Assembly: GCF_900112405.1 (NCBI RefSeq)
Contig: NZ_FOLI01000001.1
Location: 372,001-436,000, forward strand
DNA: 64,000 nucleotides
From: Fructobacillus durionis
GTDB taxonomy: Bacteria > Bacillota > Bacilli > Lactobacillales > Lactobacillaceae
Reading direction: 5' to 3'
Shown: positions 25,852 through 34,127 of the stretch, in pieces
Numbering within the stretch: the stretch's first letter is position 1
How the letters are laid out: each line of letters begins with the position of its first letter
The notes under the pieces: generated by a model
Databases searched by the model: none
Seen by the model: only the letters and a program-made list of their open reading frames with translations
What the model was told of the DNA's origin: nothing
Position numbers and translations under genes: made by a program

Positions 25852-27258
25852 ATGAAAAAGACGAAAATCGTCTCAACACTTGGTCCCTCATCAAACGATG
25901 TAGATACCATTGTGAAGTTAATTGAAGCTGGTGCTAACGTATTCCGTTTCAACTTCTCCCACGGTGATCACGAAGAACACTTGGGCCGTATGCAAAAGGT
26001 TGCAGAAGCTGAAAAGATTACTGGCAAGACAGTTGGACTTTTGCTTGACACCAAGGGTGCCGAAATCCGTACAACTAAGCAAGCTGATGGTAAGATCCAA
26101 TTCACCACTGGTGACGTATTCCGTATCTCTATGGATGCTGACTTGGAAGGTACACACGACAAGATCGCTGTTACATACCCAGGTTTGTATGATGACGTTA
26201 AGGTTGGCGGAAAGGTTCTCTTTGATGATGGTTTGCTTGGAACAACTATCATGGAAAAGGATGACGCAAACCGTGAATTGGTCGTAAAGGCTGACAACCA
26301 CGGATTGCTTGGATCACGTAAGGGTGTTAACGCACCTGGTGTTTCAATCAACTTGCCAGGTATCACTGAAAAGGATGCTGATGACATCCGCTTCGGTTTG
26401 GATCACGAAATCAACTATATCGCGGCTTCATTCGTTCGTAAGCCTGAAGATGTTTTGGATATCCGTGCCTTGTTGAAGGAAAAGAACATGGAACACGTTC
26501 AAATCATCCCTAAGATCGAATCACAAGAAGGTATCGATAACTTGGATGCTGTCTTGGATGTATCTGATGGTTTGATGATTCCTCGTGGTGACATGGGTGT
26601 TGAAATTCCTGCAGAAGATGTTCCTCTTGTGCAAAACGAAATGACAGCCAACATGAACAAGCGTGGATTGCCAGTTATTACTGCCACTCAAATGCTTGAC
26701 TCAATGGAAGATAACCCACGTCCTACACGTGCCGAAGCAACTGACGTTGCCAACGCCGTATGGAACGGAACTGACGCTACTATGTTGTCAGGTGAATCAG
26801 CTAACGGTGAATACCCAGTTGAAGCCGTTACAATGATGGCTAAGTTGGACGAAAAGGCAGAAACTGTTTTGCCTAAGTACAACCGTCACAAGGATACTTT
26901 CTATCCAAACGACGACATCGAAGCTGCTGCATACTCAGCTGCACGTTTGGCTGACTCTGTTGATGCCAAGGCCGTTGTTGTCTTGACTGAATCAGGTTAC
27001 GAAGCACGTATGCTTTCAAAGCACCGCCCAATGGCACCTATCTTCGCTTTGACTAACGAAGAACGCGTACAACGTGGTTTGACTTTGAACAACGGCGTAT
27101 TCCCAATCTTGGAAAAGAACGCTATCAAGTCAGCTGATGAATTGGTTGCTGAAGCTAAGAACGTTGCTAAGGAACAAGGCGAAGCCGTTTCAGGTGACAA
27201 GATTGTTGTTATGTCTGTTGCTAAGTCAGCAAACAGCGTTTCAGTTGAAACTCTTTAA
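25852..27258 (+). CDS. pyk: Pyruvate kinase
   Basis: Last ATP-forming step of glycolysis, phosphoenolpyruvate to pyruvate. Motifs are the N-terminal KIVSTLGPSSNDVDTI, NFSHGDHEEH, LLDTKGAEIRT, MIPRGDMGVEIPAEDVP, and the active-site region ITATQMLDSMEDNPRPTRAE. I start at ATG 25852 after AAAGGAG (468 residues). The protein ends right after the allosteric domain and lacks the extra phosphoenolpyruvate-utilising domain of many Bacillus and Lactobacillus enzymes. Codon use is strongly biased (AAG, GAA, GTT), a sign of high expression. pfkA, usually next to it, is absent. Confidence 0.97.
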   Translation: MKKTKIVSTLGPSSNDVDTIVKLIEAGANVFRFNFSHGDHEEHLGRMQKVAEAEKITGKTVGLLLDTKGAEIRTTKQADGKIQFTTGDVFRISMDADLEGTHDKIAVTYPGLYDDVKVGGKVLFDDGLLGTTIMEKDDANRELVVKADNHGLLGSRKGVNAPGVSINLPGITEKDADDIRFGLDHEINYIAASFVRKPEDVLDIRALLKEKNMEHVQIIPKIESQEGIDNLDAVLDVSDGLMIPRGDMGVEIPAEDVPLVQNEMTANMNKRGLPVITATQMLDSMEDNPRPTRAEATDVANAVWNGTDATMLSGESANGEYPVEAVTMMAKLDEKAETVLPKYNRHKDTFYPNDDIEAAAYSAARLADSVDAKAVVVLTESGYEARMLSKHRPMAPIFALTNEERVQRGLTLNNGVFPILEKNAIKSADELVAEAKNVAKEQGEAVSGDKIVVMSVAKSANSVSVETL

Positions 27259-27278
27259 TTTAAAGTCTGTTTCACTCA

Positions 27279-27305
27279 AAAGTCCGACTCTGTCGGGCTT
27301 TTTTT
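27279..27305 (+). terminator. Terminator after pyk
   Basis: AGTCCGAC (27281-27288) pairs with GTCGGGCT (27292-27299) around a three-base loop and is followed by seven T. Confidence 0.85.
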
Positions 27306-27306
27306 G

Positions 27307-27315
27307 TGTTAAAAT
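27307..27315 (+). promoter_or_regulatory. Extended -10 promoter of the phoH operon
   Basis: TG-T-TAAAAT lies just after the pyk terminator and 34 bp before the TTG start of phoH. Confidence 0.5.
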
Positions 27316-27349
27316 TAAGAAAGTTCCAAGCAAATGAGGGATATGATTT

Positions 27350-28351
27350 TTGACAAAACAGAGTGAAAAGATTTTTACCTTTCAAAACATTGAGCAGCAG
27401 AGCGTTTTAACTGGTACTAACGACCAGTTACTCGTCTTAATTGAAGAGGCGCTTCATGTCACCATTCATGTTCGTGGTTCACAAGCGGTCATTGCTGGTG
27501 AAGAGGCGGATTTAACGAAGGCCTATGCCGTCTTAGACGTTCTGGCCAAACTTGTGAAAAAACAGGTTTCGGTTGGACCGGCGGACGTGGTTTCTGCTAC
27601 CACAATGGCGCAGAAGGGGACGCTTGAATACTTTTTGGACTTCTACCAGGAATCCATTATTCGTGATAATAAGGGACGGGCTGTCCGCGTGAAAAACTAC
27701 GGACAGCGCCAGTATGTCTCAGCAATCAAGCATAACGATTTGACTTTTGGAATCGGTGCAGCGGGAACCGGTAAAACCTTCCTGGCCGTGGCAATGGCTG
27801 TGGCCGCTCTGAAAAAGGGAGAGGTTGAGCGGATTATTATCGCCCGTCCCGCCGTTGAAGCAGGGGAGTCACTTGGTTTCTTACCAGGGGACTTAAAAGA
27901 AAAAGTCGACCCCTACATGCGACCAATATACGATGCCATGAACACCTTAATTGGTGCTGATCACGTTGAACGTTTAATTGAACGGGGTGTCTTGGAAATT
28001 GCGCCTTTGGCCTATATGCGTGGTCGAACTTTGGATGACGCTTTTATCATTGTCGATGAAGCGCAGAACACGACGAACGCCCAGATGAAGATGGTGCTAA
28101 CCCGTCTGGGCTTTCAGTCAAAGATGGTCGTCAACGGCGATCCATCCCAAATTGATTTGCCAAAGGGTGTGAAGTCCGGTTTATTAGCCGCGCAAAAGAT
28201 TTTGCAGGGATTGAACCGCGTGGACTTCGTTCATTTTGACAGTCAGGATGTCGTTCGACACCCAGTTGTGGGACAGATTGTCACGGCCTACGAAGAAGCC
28301 GATGAAAAATTAAAAGCATTGAAAAAAGCACGTGAAGAAGGACAAGCATAA
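27350..28351 (+). CDS. phoH: PhoH-like ATPase
   Basis: Cytoplasmic P-loop ATPase associated with RNA metabolism, conserved next to ybeY. Walker A is GAAGTGKT at residues 136-143 and Walker B is FIIVDEAQNTT; RPAVEAGESLGFLPGD is the family's helicase-like motif. An N-terminal KH-like region precedes it. The start is a TTG at 27350: GAGGG lies nine bases upstream and no in-frame ATG fits. Length 333. The stop overlaps the ybeY start by one base. Confidence 0.93.
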   Translation: MTKQSEKIFTFQNIEQQSVLTGTNDQLLVLIEEALHVTIHVRGSQAVIAGEEADLTKAYAVLDVLAKLVKKQVSVGPADVVSATTMAQKGTLEYFLDFYQESIIRDNKGRAVRVKNYGQRQYVSAIKHNDLTFGIGAAGTGKTFLAVAMAVAALKKGEVERIIIARPAVEAGESLGFLPGDLKEKVDPYMRPIYDAMNTLIGADHVERLIERGVLEIAPLAYMRGRTLDDAFIIVDEAQNTTNAQMKMVLTRLGFQSKMVVNGDPSQIDLPKGVKSGLLAAQKILQGLNRVDFVHFDSQDVVRHPVVGQIVTAYEEADEKLKALKKAREEGQA

Positions 28352-28833
28352 TGGATTTAGCGATTATTGATCAAACCAAGGATGGGGTCACACAGTTCCA
28401 CAAGGACTTGGTAACCTATGTTTTGGACTATGCTGGTAAATACATCGACTTACCAGATAACACGGAGATGTCCGTGACTTTTATGAACAACGATGCCATC
28501 CAGGCCTACAACCGTGACTACCGTGGTTTGGACAAGCCAACGGATGTTATCTCTTTCGCCATTGAAGAAGATGGTGATGATAGCCCAGTCTTGGCCGATG
28601 AAGAGATGGATGCTGAAATTGCCAAGAACATTGGTGATATCTTGGTTTCAGTTGATATTATCGAGAGCCAGGCCGAATACCTTGGCCACTCTTTCGAACG
28701 TGAACTCGGATTCTTAGTGGTTCACGGTTTCTTGCACTTGAATGGTTACGACCACATGCTTGGTGAAAAAGAAGAAAAAGAAATGTTTGATTTGCAGAGG
28801 AATATTTTAGATGACTATGGACTCCGACGCTAA
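28351..28833 (+). CDS. ybeY: Endoribonuclease YbeY
   Basis: Zinc-dependent RNase for 16S rRNA 3'-end maturation and ribosome quality control. The H3xH5xH metal motif is present as HGFLHLNGYDH with His125, His129 and His135. RGLDKPTDVISFA and the LGDILVSVDI-like segment (IGDILVSVDIIESQA) also match. Length 160. It is coupled to phoH by a TAATG overlap and overlaps the next start by 23 bases. Confidence 0.95.
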   Translation: MDLAIIDQTKDGVTQFHKDLVTYVLDYAGKYIDLPDNTEMSVTFMNNDAIQAYNRDYRGLDKPTDVISFAIEEDGDDSPVLADEEMDAEIAKNIGDILVSVDIIESQAEYLGHSFERELGFLVVHGFLHLNGYDHMLGEKEEKEMFDLQRNILDDYGLRR

Positions 28834-29365
28834 ACGCAGCGAAAACCTACAACGTGATGAACTAGCCCGTTTTCAAGATGAGCTTGATCAATCGTCAAAG
28901 GTTCAACAGCAAAGTCAGCAGAAGGAAATCTCTGATGAACACGGACGGGAAACGGGTCGAAACCGTAATTTCTTTAAATCGCTCTTTAACGCGATTAAGG
29001 GGATTTTACTGGTTCTTGTTCGCGAACGAAACATGCGCTTCCACGTTGGCTTCGCCTTGATTGTGCTGGCTGGTGGTCTCTACCTAGGATTAAACCGTTC
29101 GGAGTGGCTCTGGGTTGTGATTGGCGTGTTCTTAGCCATTTATGGCGAATTCGTTAACACCGTTGTCGAAGCGGTGATTGATTTGATGGTGGATAAGCGC
29201 TACCACCCACTGGCAGGTCTGGTAAAAGATGTGTCAGCCGGAATGGTGCTGGTTTCTGTGGCAGCTGAAATGATTATCTTGTTCTTAATCTTCCAGCCAC
29301 ACCTCTGGCACTTCTTCGGTATCGAAACAGACTTCTCACGCTTCATTCACCGTTTGAAAGGATAA
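28811..29365 (+). CDS. dgkA: Diacylglycerol / undecaprenol kinase family protein
   Basis: Small integral membrane kinase with three predicted helices. In Gram-positives it phosphorylates undecaprenol for the cell-wall lipid cycle. The DgkA signature is clear: EFVNTVVEAVIDLMVD near residue 117, then YHPLAGLVKDVSAGMVL. A hydrophilic N-terminal extension of about 60 residues, rich in Gln, Ser and Lys, precedes the core, longer than in most family members of about 120-130. AGAGG inside ybeY supports ATG 28811 over the ATG six bases later. It lies between ybeY and era, as in Bacillus. Confidence 0.9.
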   Translation: MTMDSDAKRSENLQRDELARFQDELDQSSKVQQQSQQKEISDEHGRETGRNRNFFKSLFNAIKGILLVLVRERNMRFHVGFALIVLAGGLYLGLNRSEWLWVVIGVFLAIYGEFVNTVVEAVIDLMVDKRYHPLAGLVKDVSAGMVLVSVAAEMIILFLIFQPHLWHFFGIETDFSRFIHRLKG

Positions 29366-29368
29366 TTC

Positions 29369-30280
29369 ATGACTAAAGAAGGATTTAAATCAGGTTTCGT
29401 TGCAATCATTGGACGACCAAACGTGGGGAAGTCCACATTACTAAACCGTATTGTTGGCGAAAAGATTGCCATCATGTCAAACAAGGCGCAGACGACTCGT
29501 AACAAGATTCAAGGAATCTACACGACGGATGATGCACAGGTTGTCTTCATCGACACTCCTGGTGTTCACAAGCCACAGAACTCATTGGGCGATTACATGG
29601 TGAAGTCCGCCTTTTCTGCCTTGCACGAAGCCGATGCCATCTGGTTCGTTGTCGACGCTTCGAAGAAGCGTGGTGCCGGTGATAACTTCATCATTAACCG
29701 TTTGAAGGATGTTAAGAATACGCCAATCTTCTTACTCATCAACAAAGTGGACTTACTTAAAAAAGAAGAACTCTTTGAAGTGATTAAGACTTATCAGGAA
29801 GATGCGCCCGAATGGACGGAAATCTTCCCAATTTCTGCTACTGAAGGGGACAACGTTCCTGAATTGTTGGACACGGTTATCGCGGACTTGGACGAAGGTC
29901 CTCAGTACTTTGATGCCGACCAATTAACGGACCACCCAGAGCGCTTTGTTATCTCGGAATTGATTCGTGAAAAAGTCTTGCAGCTAACGCAGCAGGAAGT
30001 GCCTCACTCAGTGGCCGTTGTCATCGATAAGATTGAAACAGCTGACGATGGCATTGTTCACATTCAAGCTTCCATCATTGTTGAGCGCCCAACACAGAAG
30101 AACATTGTGATTGGAAAGCAAGGAAAGATGATCAAGCAAATCGGAACCCGTGCCCGTAAGGACATCGAGCGTTTGCTCGGATCCCGCGTCTTCTTGGAGA
30201 CCTGGGTTAAGGTCGAAGAGCGTTGGCGTGACCGTCCTCAGGCCTTGCAATCATTGGGTTACCGTAAGGACGACTTTTAA
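29369..30280 (+). CDS. era: GTPase Era
   Basis: Essential GTPase that binds the 3' end of 16S rRNA and checks 30S assembly. GTPase motifs are [12 protein letters not shown] (residues 15-26), DTPGVHKP and NKVD. The C-terminal KH domain has [19 protein letters not shown] and ends in [10 protein letters not shown]. Length 303. It starts three bases after the dgkA stop and is followed by a hairpin that may partly stop transcription before recO. Confidence 0.97.
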   Translation: MTKEGFKSGFVAIIGRPNVGKSTLLNRIVGEKIAIMSNKAQTTRNKIQGIYTTDDAQVVFIDTPGVHKPQNSLGDYMVKSAFSALHEADAIWFVVDASKKRGAGDNFIINRLKDVKNTPIFLLINKVDLLKKEELFEVIKTYQEDAPEWTEIFPISATEGDNVPELLDTVIADLDEGPQYFDADQLTDHPERFVISELIREKVLQLTQQEVPHSVAVVIDKIETADDGIVHIQASIIVERPTQKNIVIGKQGKMIKQIGTRARKDIERLLGSRVFLETWVKVEERWRDRPQALQSLGYRKDDF

Positions 30281-30295
30281 AAGAAATAAGATTTT

Positions 30296-30324
30296 GCGGC
30301 TGGTCGCACAACTGGCCGCTTTTT
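30296..30324 (+). terminator. Hairpin terminator between era and recO
   Basis: A 9-bp stem (30296-30304 with 30311-30319, two G-U pairs) is followed by five T. It is moderate in strength and may attenuate, not block. Confidence 0.6.
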
Positions 30325-30358
30325 CGTACATAGACATGCTAGAAGAAAGGAGAGGGTC

Positions 30359-31150
30359 ATGGCGCTGATTGAAGGATTGATTTTACATACAACCGCCTAC
30401 CGGGATAATGATTTACTGGTCAAAGTCTTTACCAAAGACGCTGGCATTATCACGGCCATGGCCCGGGGTGCCAAGAAGCAAAAGTCGAAGTTGGCGCCCG
30501 TTGGACAGGCCTTTACCTGGGTGGTGGTTGACGGGATTTACCCAAAGAATCAACAGGGTCTGGGCTTTATCAACTCCATTCAGGAGAGCCGGATTTATAA
30601 GAACGTTGTCACGGATTTAACGGCTGCGGCTTATGCGGCGCTGATTGCCAAGGACTTAACGGTTGCCTTGGAAGAAAATGTTCCACAGCCCGACTGGTAC
30701 GAGAAGACCCTCGCAGCCTTTGAACAGTTAAACAAGCAAAAGGACCCACAGGTGGTGGCCAACATTATGGAATTGCAGTTACTACCGGTCTTTGGTGTTT
30801 CACCGAACTGGGTTCGTGACCCCTTATCCGGTGCTGAGACAGGGGACTTTGACTACTCCGATAAGTACAACGGGATTATCGAGAAGTCCCACTTTGATAT
30901 GGATGACCACCGGCTGCACTTGGACCAGAAGACGGTCTACTACTTACGGCTCTTTTCAACCATTGATATCAGTAAGCTGGGGTCGGTGACACTATCGCCG
31001 ATGACTAAGCGGGGTATTCAGCGAGTCGTCGATTATTTATACGATCAGCAGGTCGGTTTTCAACCGAAAGAAAAGCGTTTTATTCAAAAAATGGCCGCCT
31101 TTGAAGGGCAGTTACAGATTAAGCCACGTAAAAAGGAGAGTGAATCATGA
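30359..31150 (+). CDS. recO: DNA repair protein RecO
   Basis: Mediator that loads RecA onto SSB-coated single strands in the RecFOR pathway. The N-terminal OB-fold is recognisable (EGLILHTTAYRDNDLLVKVFTKDAGIITAMARGAKK, seen here as separate short motifs). The helical domain follows, with the family's PNWV and late RVVDYLYDQ segments. The zinc cysteines of some RecO proteins are absent. Length 263. AGGAGAGGG precedes ATG 30359, and the stop overlaps the asparaginase start by four bases. Confidence 0.92.
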   Translation: MALIEGLILHTTAYRDNDLLVKVFTKDAGIITAMARGAKKQKSKLAPVGQAFTWVVVDGIYPKNQQGLGFINSIQESRIYKNVVTDLTAAAYAALIAKDLTVALEENVPQPDWYEKTLAAFEQLNKQKDPQVVANIMELQLLPVFGVSPNWVRDPLSGAETGDFDYSDKYNGIIEKSHFDMDDHRLHLDQKTVYYLRLFSTIDISKLGSVTLSPMTKRGIQRVVDYLYDQQVGFQPKEKRFIQKMAAFEGQLQIKPRKKESES

Positions 31151-32112
31151 AGAAGATTTTAGTTTTACATACTGGTGGAACCATCGCCATGCATGCTGCT
31201 GAAGACGGTGACGTGGAAGTTGGCTCAATTAATCCATTGAATCAGGCACAGTTTGATTTTCCTGCCGTTGATTTGGAGATTGAAAACCCCTTTAACATCC
31301 CCTCTGAGCACATTACGCCAGAACATATGTTAACACTCTATAACCGCCTAAAAGACGCTGAGAAAGACTATGACGGCGTTGTAATTACACATGGAACGGA
31401 TACACTCGAAGAAACGTCTTTCTTCCTGGATAAGACCCTTGATTTGACTATTCCAGTCGTCATGACCGGGGCCATGCGTTCCTCAAATGAACTCGGTTCT
31501 GACGGTCTCTATAACTTCCAATCTGCTTTGCGGGTGGCCATGGATGAGGAAGCGGGGAACCGTGGCGTGATGGTTGTCTTGAATGATGAAATTCACGCGG
31601 CTCGCTTTGTCACCAAGACCCACGCCACGAACGTGGCGACTTTTGCATCCCCAATCTCTGGACCAATGGGTATGATTACCAAGCGGCAGATTATCTTCTT
31701 TTACGATTTGCCAAAGACAATGACCTACCCAATTGCTGCAGTGACCAAGAAGATTCCCGTTATGAAGGCCTACGCCGGAATGGATGGGCAGATTCTTTCA
31801 CTCTTTGCTGAAACCGAGCATATCGACGGGATCATCATTGAAGCGCTGGGGGCCGGAAATTTGGGTGAAGATGCCGCCCGTGGGGTCCAGGAGTTACTAG
31901 ACGCCGATATTCCGGTTGTCATTGTTTCCCGTTCATTCAACGGTTTAGCGGAACCGGTTTACGACTACTTAGGTGGTGGTATTCAATTGGAACGCGAAGG
32001 GGCGATTTTTGCCCGGGCAGTGAACGGGCAAAAGGCCCGTCTAAAGCTTCTTATCGGTTTGGAGAACGGTCTTTCAAAGAAAGCCTTGAAAGACTTTTTG
32101 AACGAATTCTAA
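31147..32112 (+). CDS. ansA: L-asparaginase (type I)
   Basis: Hydrolyses asparagine to aspartate and ammonia in the cytoplasm; no signal peptide is present. The catalytic threonines lie in VLHTGGTIAMH near residue 12 and ITHGTDTLEETSFF near residue 82. Length 321. It overlaps recO by four bases, so the two are co-translated, although their functions are unrelated. Aspartate from this enzyme could feed the lysine and purine genes elsewhere in the window; that link is inference. Confidence 0.93.
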   Translation: MKKILVLHTGGTIAMHAAEDGDVEVGSINPLNQAQFDFPAVDLEIENPFNIPSEHITPEHMLTLYNRLKDAEKDYDGVVITHGTDTLEETSFFLDKTLDLTIPVVMTGAMRSSNELGSDGLYNFQSALRVAMDEEAGNRGVMVVLNDEIHAARFVTKTHATNVATFASPISGPMGMITKRQIIFFYDLPKTMTYPIAAVTKKIPVMKAYAGMDGQILSLFAETEHIDGIIIEALGAGNLGEDAARGVQELLDADIPVVIVSRSFNGLAEPVYDYLGGGIQLEREGAIFARAVNGQKARLKLLIGLENGLSKKALKDFLNEF

Positions 32113-32122
32113 GGAAGCGCGC

Positions 32123-32209
32123 TATAATAGTTTGGTAAAGCTTTTTACATAACGGTGGTAATCGTGCCTCGTTAAAAGTCCGGATCACATATACGTAGGA
32201 GAAAAGCAC
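32123..32209 (+). promoter_or_regulatory. glyA promoter and 75-base leader
   Basis: A perfect TATAAT lies at 32123-32128. The transcript leader starts with a small hairpin, GTAAA (32135-32139) with TTTAC (32144-32148), and has weaker AACG/CGTT pairing further on. It does not match the ZTP or THF riboswitch patterns I know. A GTAGGAG ribosome site ends it. Confidence 0.45.
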
Positions 32210-33442
32210 ATGACATTTATGCAACAAGACCCATTGGTCTTCTCAGGAATCGAACAGGAAGCGGCTCGTCAGAACCGTACCATTGAGTTGATTGCCTCTG
32301 AAAACTTTGCCTCACCAGCCGTTCGCGCGGCCCAGGGCTCTGTTTTGACGAACAAGTACGCCGAGGGTTACCCATACAAGCGTTACTACGGTGGAACTGA
32401 ATACGTCGATATCATCGAGCAGGCGGCTATTGACCGTTTGAAGGCGCTTTTCGGTGCCGAATACGCCAACGTGCAACCCCATTCTGGCTCACAGGCTAAT
32501 GCTGCCGCCTACATGGCCTTCTTGAAGCCTGGCGACACGATTTTGGGGATGGATTTGGAAGCCGGTGGTCACTTGACCCACGGTGCCAAAGTCTCATTCT
32601 CTGGTAAGGTTTACCATTCTGAGTCATATGGCTTGGATCCTGAAACAGAAGAATTGGATTATGATGCCATCATGGAAAAGGCCAAGGCTGTCCAACCACA
32701 GATGATTGTGGCCGGGGCTTCCGCATACTCACGTTTTATCGACTTTAAGAAGTTCCGTGAAATCGCCGATGAAGTCGGTGCCTTCTTGATGGTCGACATG
32801 GCTCACATTGCTGGTTTGGTTGCCGCTGGTTTGCACCAGAACCCAGTTGGTATCGCCGACGTTGTGACATCAACAACCCACAAGACTTTGCGTGGTCCAC
32901 GTGGTGGGGTAATCTTGTCACAGGAGAAGTACGCCAAGAAGATTAACTCAGCCATCTTCCCTGGTTCACAGGGTGGTCCTTTGGAACACGTGATTGCTGC
33001 CAAGGCCGTGGCCTTTGGAGAAGCTTTGCAACCAGCCTTTAAGGACTACGCAAAGCAGATTATCGCCAATGCCAAGGCCATGGTTGACGTCTTCAACGAA
33101 GCCGAAACGATTCGCGTGGTGGCAGGTGGTACTGATAACCATCTCTTCAACTTGGACCTAACAGCAACTGGCTTGACCGGTAAGGAAGCTCAGGAACTTT
33201 TGGATGCCGTATCCATTACAACCAACAAGGAAGCGTTGCCTAACGAACAACGTTCACCATTCGTGACATCTGGTATCCGTATTGGAACACCAGCCATTAC
33301 CACTCGTGGATTTGATGAAGCAGCCAGCCGTAAGGTGGCCCGTTTGATTGTTGGGGCTCTTGAAAATCCAGATGATGACAAGGTTTTGAAGCAAATCAAG
33401 CGCGATGCTGAAAAACTTGCTATGCAGCACCCAATGCCATAA
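32210..33442 (+). CDS. glyA: Serine hydroxymethyltransferase
   Basis: PLP enzyme that interconverts serine and glycine while loading one-carbon units on tetrahydrofolate. The cofactor lysine is Lys225 in [14 protein letters not shown]. Other motifs are [29 protein letters not shown] and [15 protein letters not shown]. Length 410. Codon use is biased toward highly expressed codons. The next gene, 5-formyl-THF cyclo-ligase, acts on a folate side product of this enzyme. Confidence 0.97.
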   Translation: MTFMQQDPLVFSGIEQEAARQNRTIELIASENFASPAVRAAQGSVLTNKYAEGYPYKRYYGGTEYVDIIEQAAIDRLKALFGAEYANVQPHSGSQANAAAYMAFLKPGDTILGMDLEAGGHLTHGAKVSFSGKVYHSESYGLDPETEELDYDAIMEKAKAVQPQMIVAGASAYSRFIDFKKFREIADEVGAFLMVDMAHIAGLVAAGLHQNPVGIADVVTSTTHKTLRGPRGGVILSQEKYAKKINSAIFPGSQGGPLEHVIAAKAVAFGEALQPAFKDYAKQIIANAKAMVDVFNEAETIRVVAGGTDNHLFNLDLTATGLTGKEAQELLDAVSITTNKEALPNEQRSPFVTSGIRIGTPAITTRGFDEAASRKVARLIVGALENPDDDKVLKQIKRDAEKLAMQHPMP

Positions 33443-33466
33443 ATTAACTTATGTTTTTATACTAAA

Positions 33467-34024
33467 ATGACTGAATTGCTTAGTAAAAAAGACTGTCGGG
33501 ATCAGCAAAAGGCCCGCCTGAAGGCATTAGCTGAAGAACATCCTGACGTAAAAGTCGCCCAGGAAGAAAGGCTGTATCGAAAGCTCTTTTCTTCGGCCGG
33601 TTGGCGGTCGGCTGATACGGTAGCGCTTACGAAATCACTACCGTTTGAAGTGAATACTGATTCGCTGATTCAACAGGCATGGCTGGAGAAGAAGACCGTC
33701 CTAGTTGCGCGAGTCGCTGAAGCTGGTCGCTTGGACTTCGTCCAGGTAAGCGAGAAAACGAACTGGTCGAAGCCAAATCGAATGGGCTTGGTTGAACCAC
33801 TGGATGGAAAGGTCATGCCAGTAGCCGCCATTAACTTAATGATTGTACCTGCTTTGGCCTTTGATTGTGACAGTGGACAACGTCTGGGTTTTGGTGGCGG
33901 TTATTACGACCGGGTCTTAAAGGACTTTACCGGGAAAAGCGCTGCCTTATGTCTAGCTGAGCAGGCTCGATGCGACTGGATAAAAGACGATTTCGATCAA
34001 GTCGTACAAGAAATCATTAATTGA
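33467..34024 (+). CDS. 5-formyltetrahydrofolate cyclo-ligase
   Basis: Converts 5-formyl-THF to methenyl-THF with ATP, recycling a folate formed by GlyA. The C-terminal signature LGFGGGYYDRVL is intact, and the N-terminal basic helix (KKDCRDQQKARLKAL) matches the family; 185 residues is normal. The ATG at 33467 has no ribosome site: the upstream bases are AT-rich and contain -10-like TATACT at 33458-33463. No other in-frame start keeps the conserved N-terminus. Translation is either leaderless or weak. Confidence 0.92.
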   Translation: MTELLSKKDCRDQQKARLKALAEEHPDVKVAQEERLYRKLFSSAGWRSADTVALTKSLPFEVNTDSLIQQAWLEKKTVLVARVAEAGRLDFVQVSEKTNWSKPNRMGLVEPLDGKVMPVAAINLMIVPALAFDCDSGQRLGFGGGYYDRVLKDFTGKSAALCLAEQARCDWIKDDFDQVVQEIIN

Positions 34025-34029
34025 AATAT

Positions 34030-34066
34030 ACAAAGAAGATGGAAAAATCCATCTTCTTTTTTTCTT
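34030..34066 (+). terminator. Terminator after the cyclo-ligase gene
   Basis: A perfect 12-bp stem (34032-34043 with 34048-34059) and an AAAA loop are followed by a T run. Confidence 0.85.
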
Positions 34067-34073
34067 GCTAAAG

Positions 34074-34093
34074 CGAACATCTGTTCGTATAAT
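34074..34093 (+). promoter_or_regulatory. LexA (SOS) box and -10 box of the umuC operon
   Basis: CGAACATCTGTTCG at 34074-34087 is a perfect CGAAC-N4-GTTCG dyad, the Gram-positive LexA/DinR operator. TATAAT follows directly at 34088-34093, so LexA bound here would block RNA polymerase. This is direct sequence evidence for SOS control. Confidence 0.88.
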
Positions 34094-34127
34094 AAAAAAG
34101 CACGGTATTTTGTATGAGGTAAGAACG

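Noticed and set aside
25918-26387. Long open minus-strand frames across pyk
   Set aside because: They arise from the strongly biased codons of pyk, have no ribosome site, and their products resemble nothing.
32129-32209. Riboswitch (ZTP or THF type) before glyA
   Set aside because: The leader is short, its hairpins are weak and none of the conserved blocks of those classes is present.
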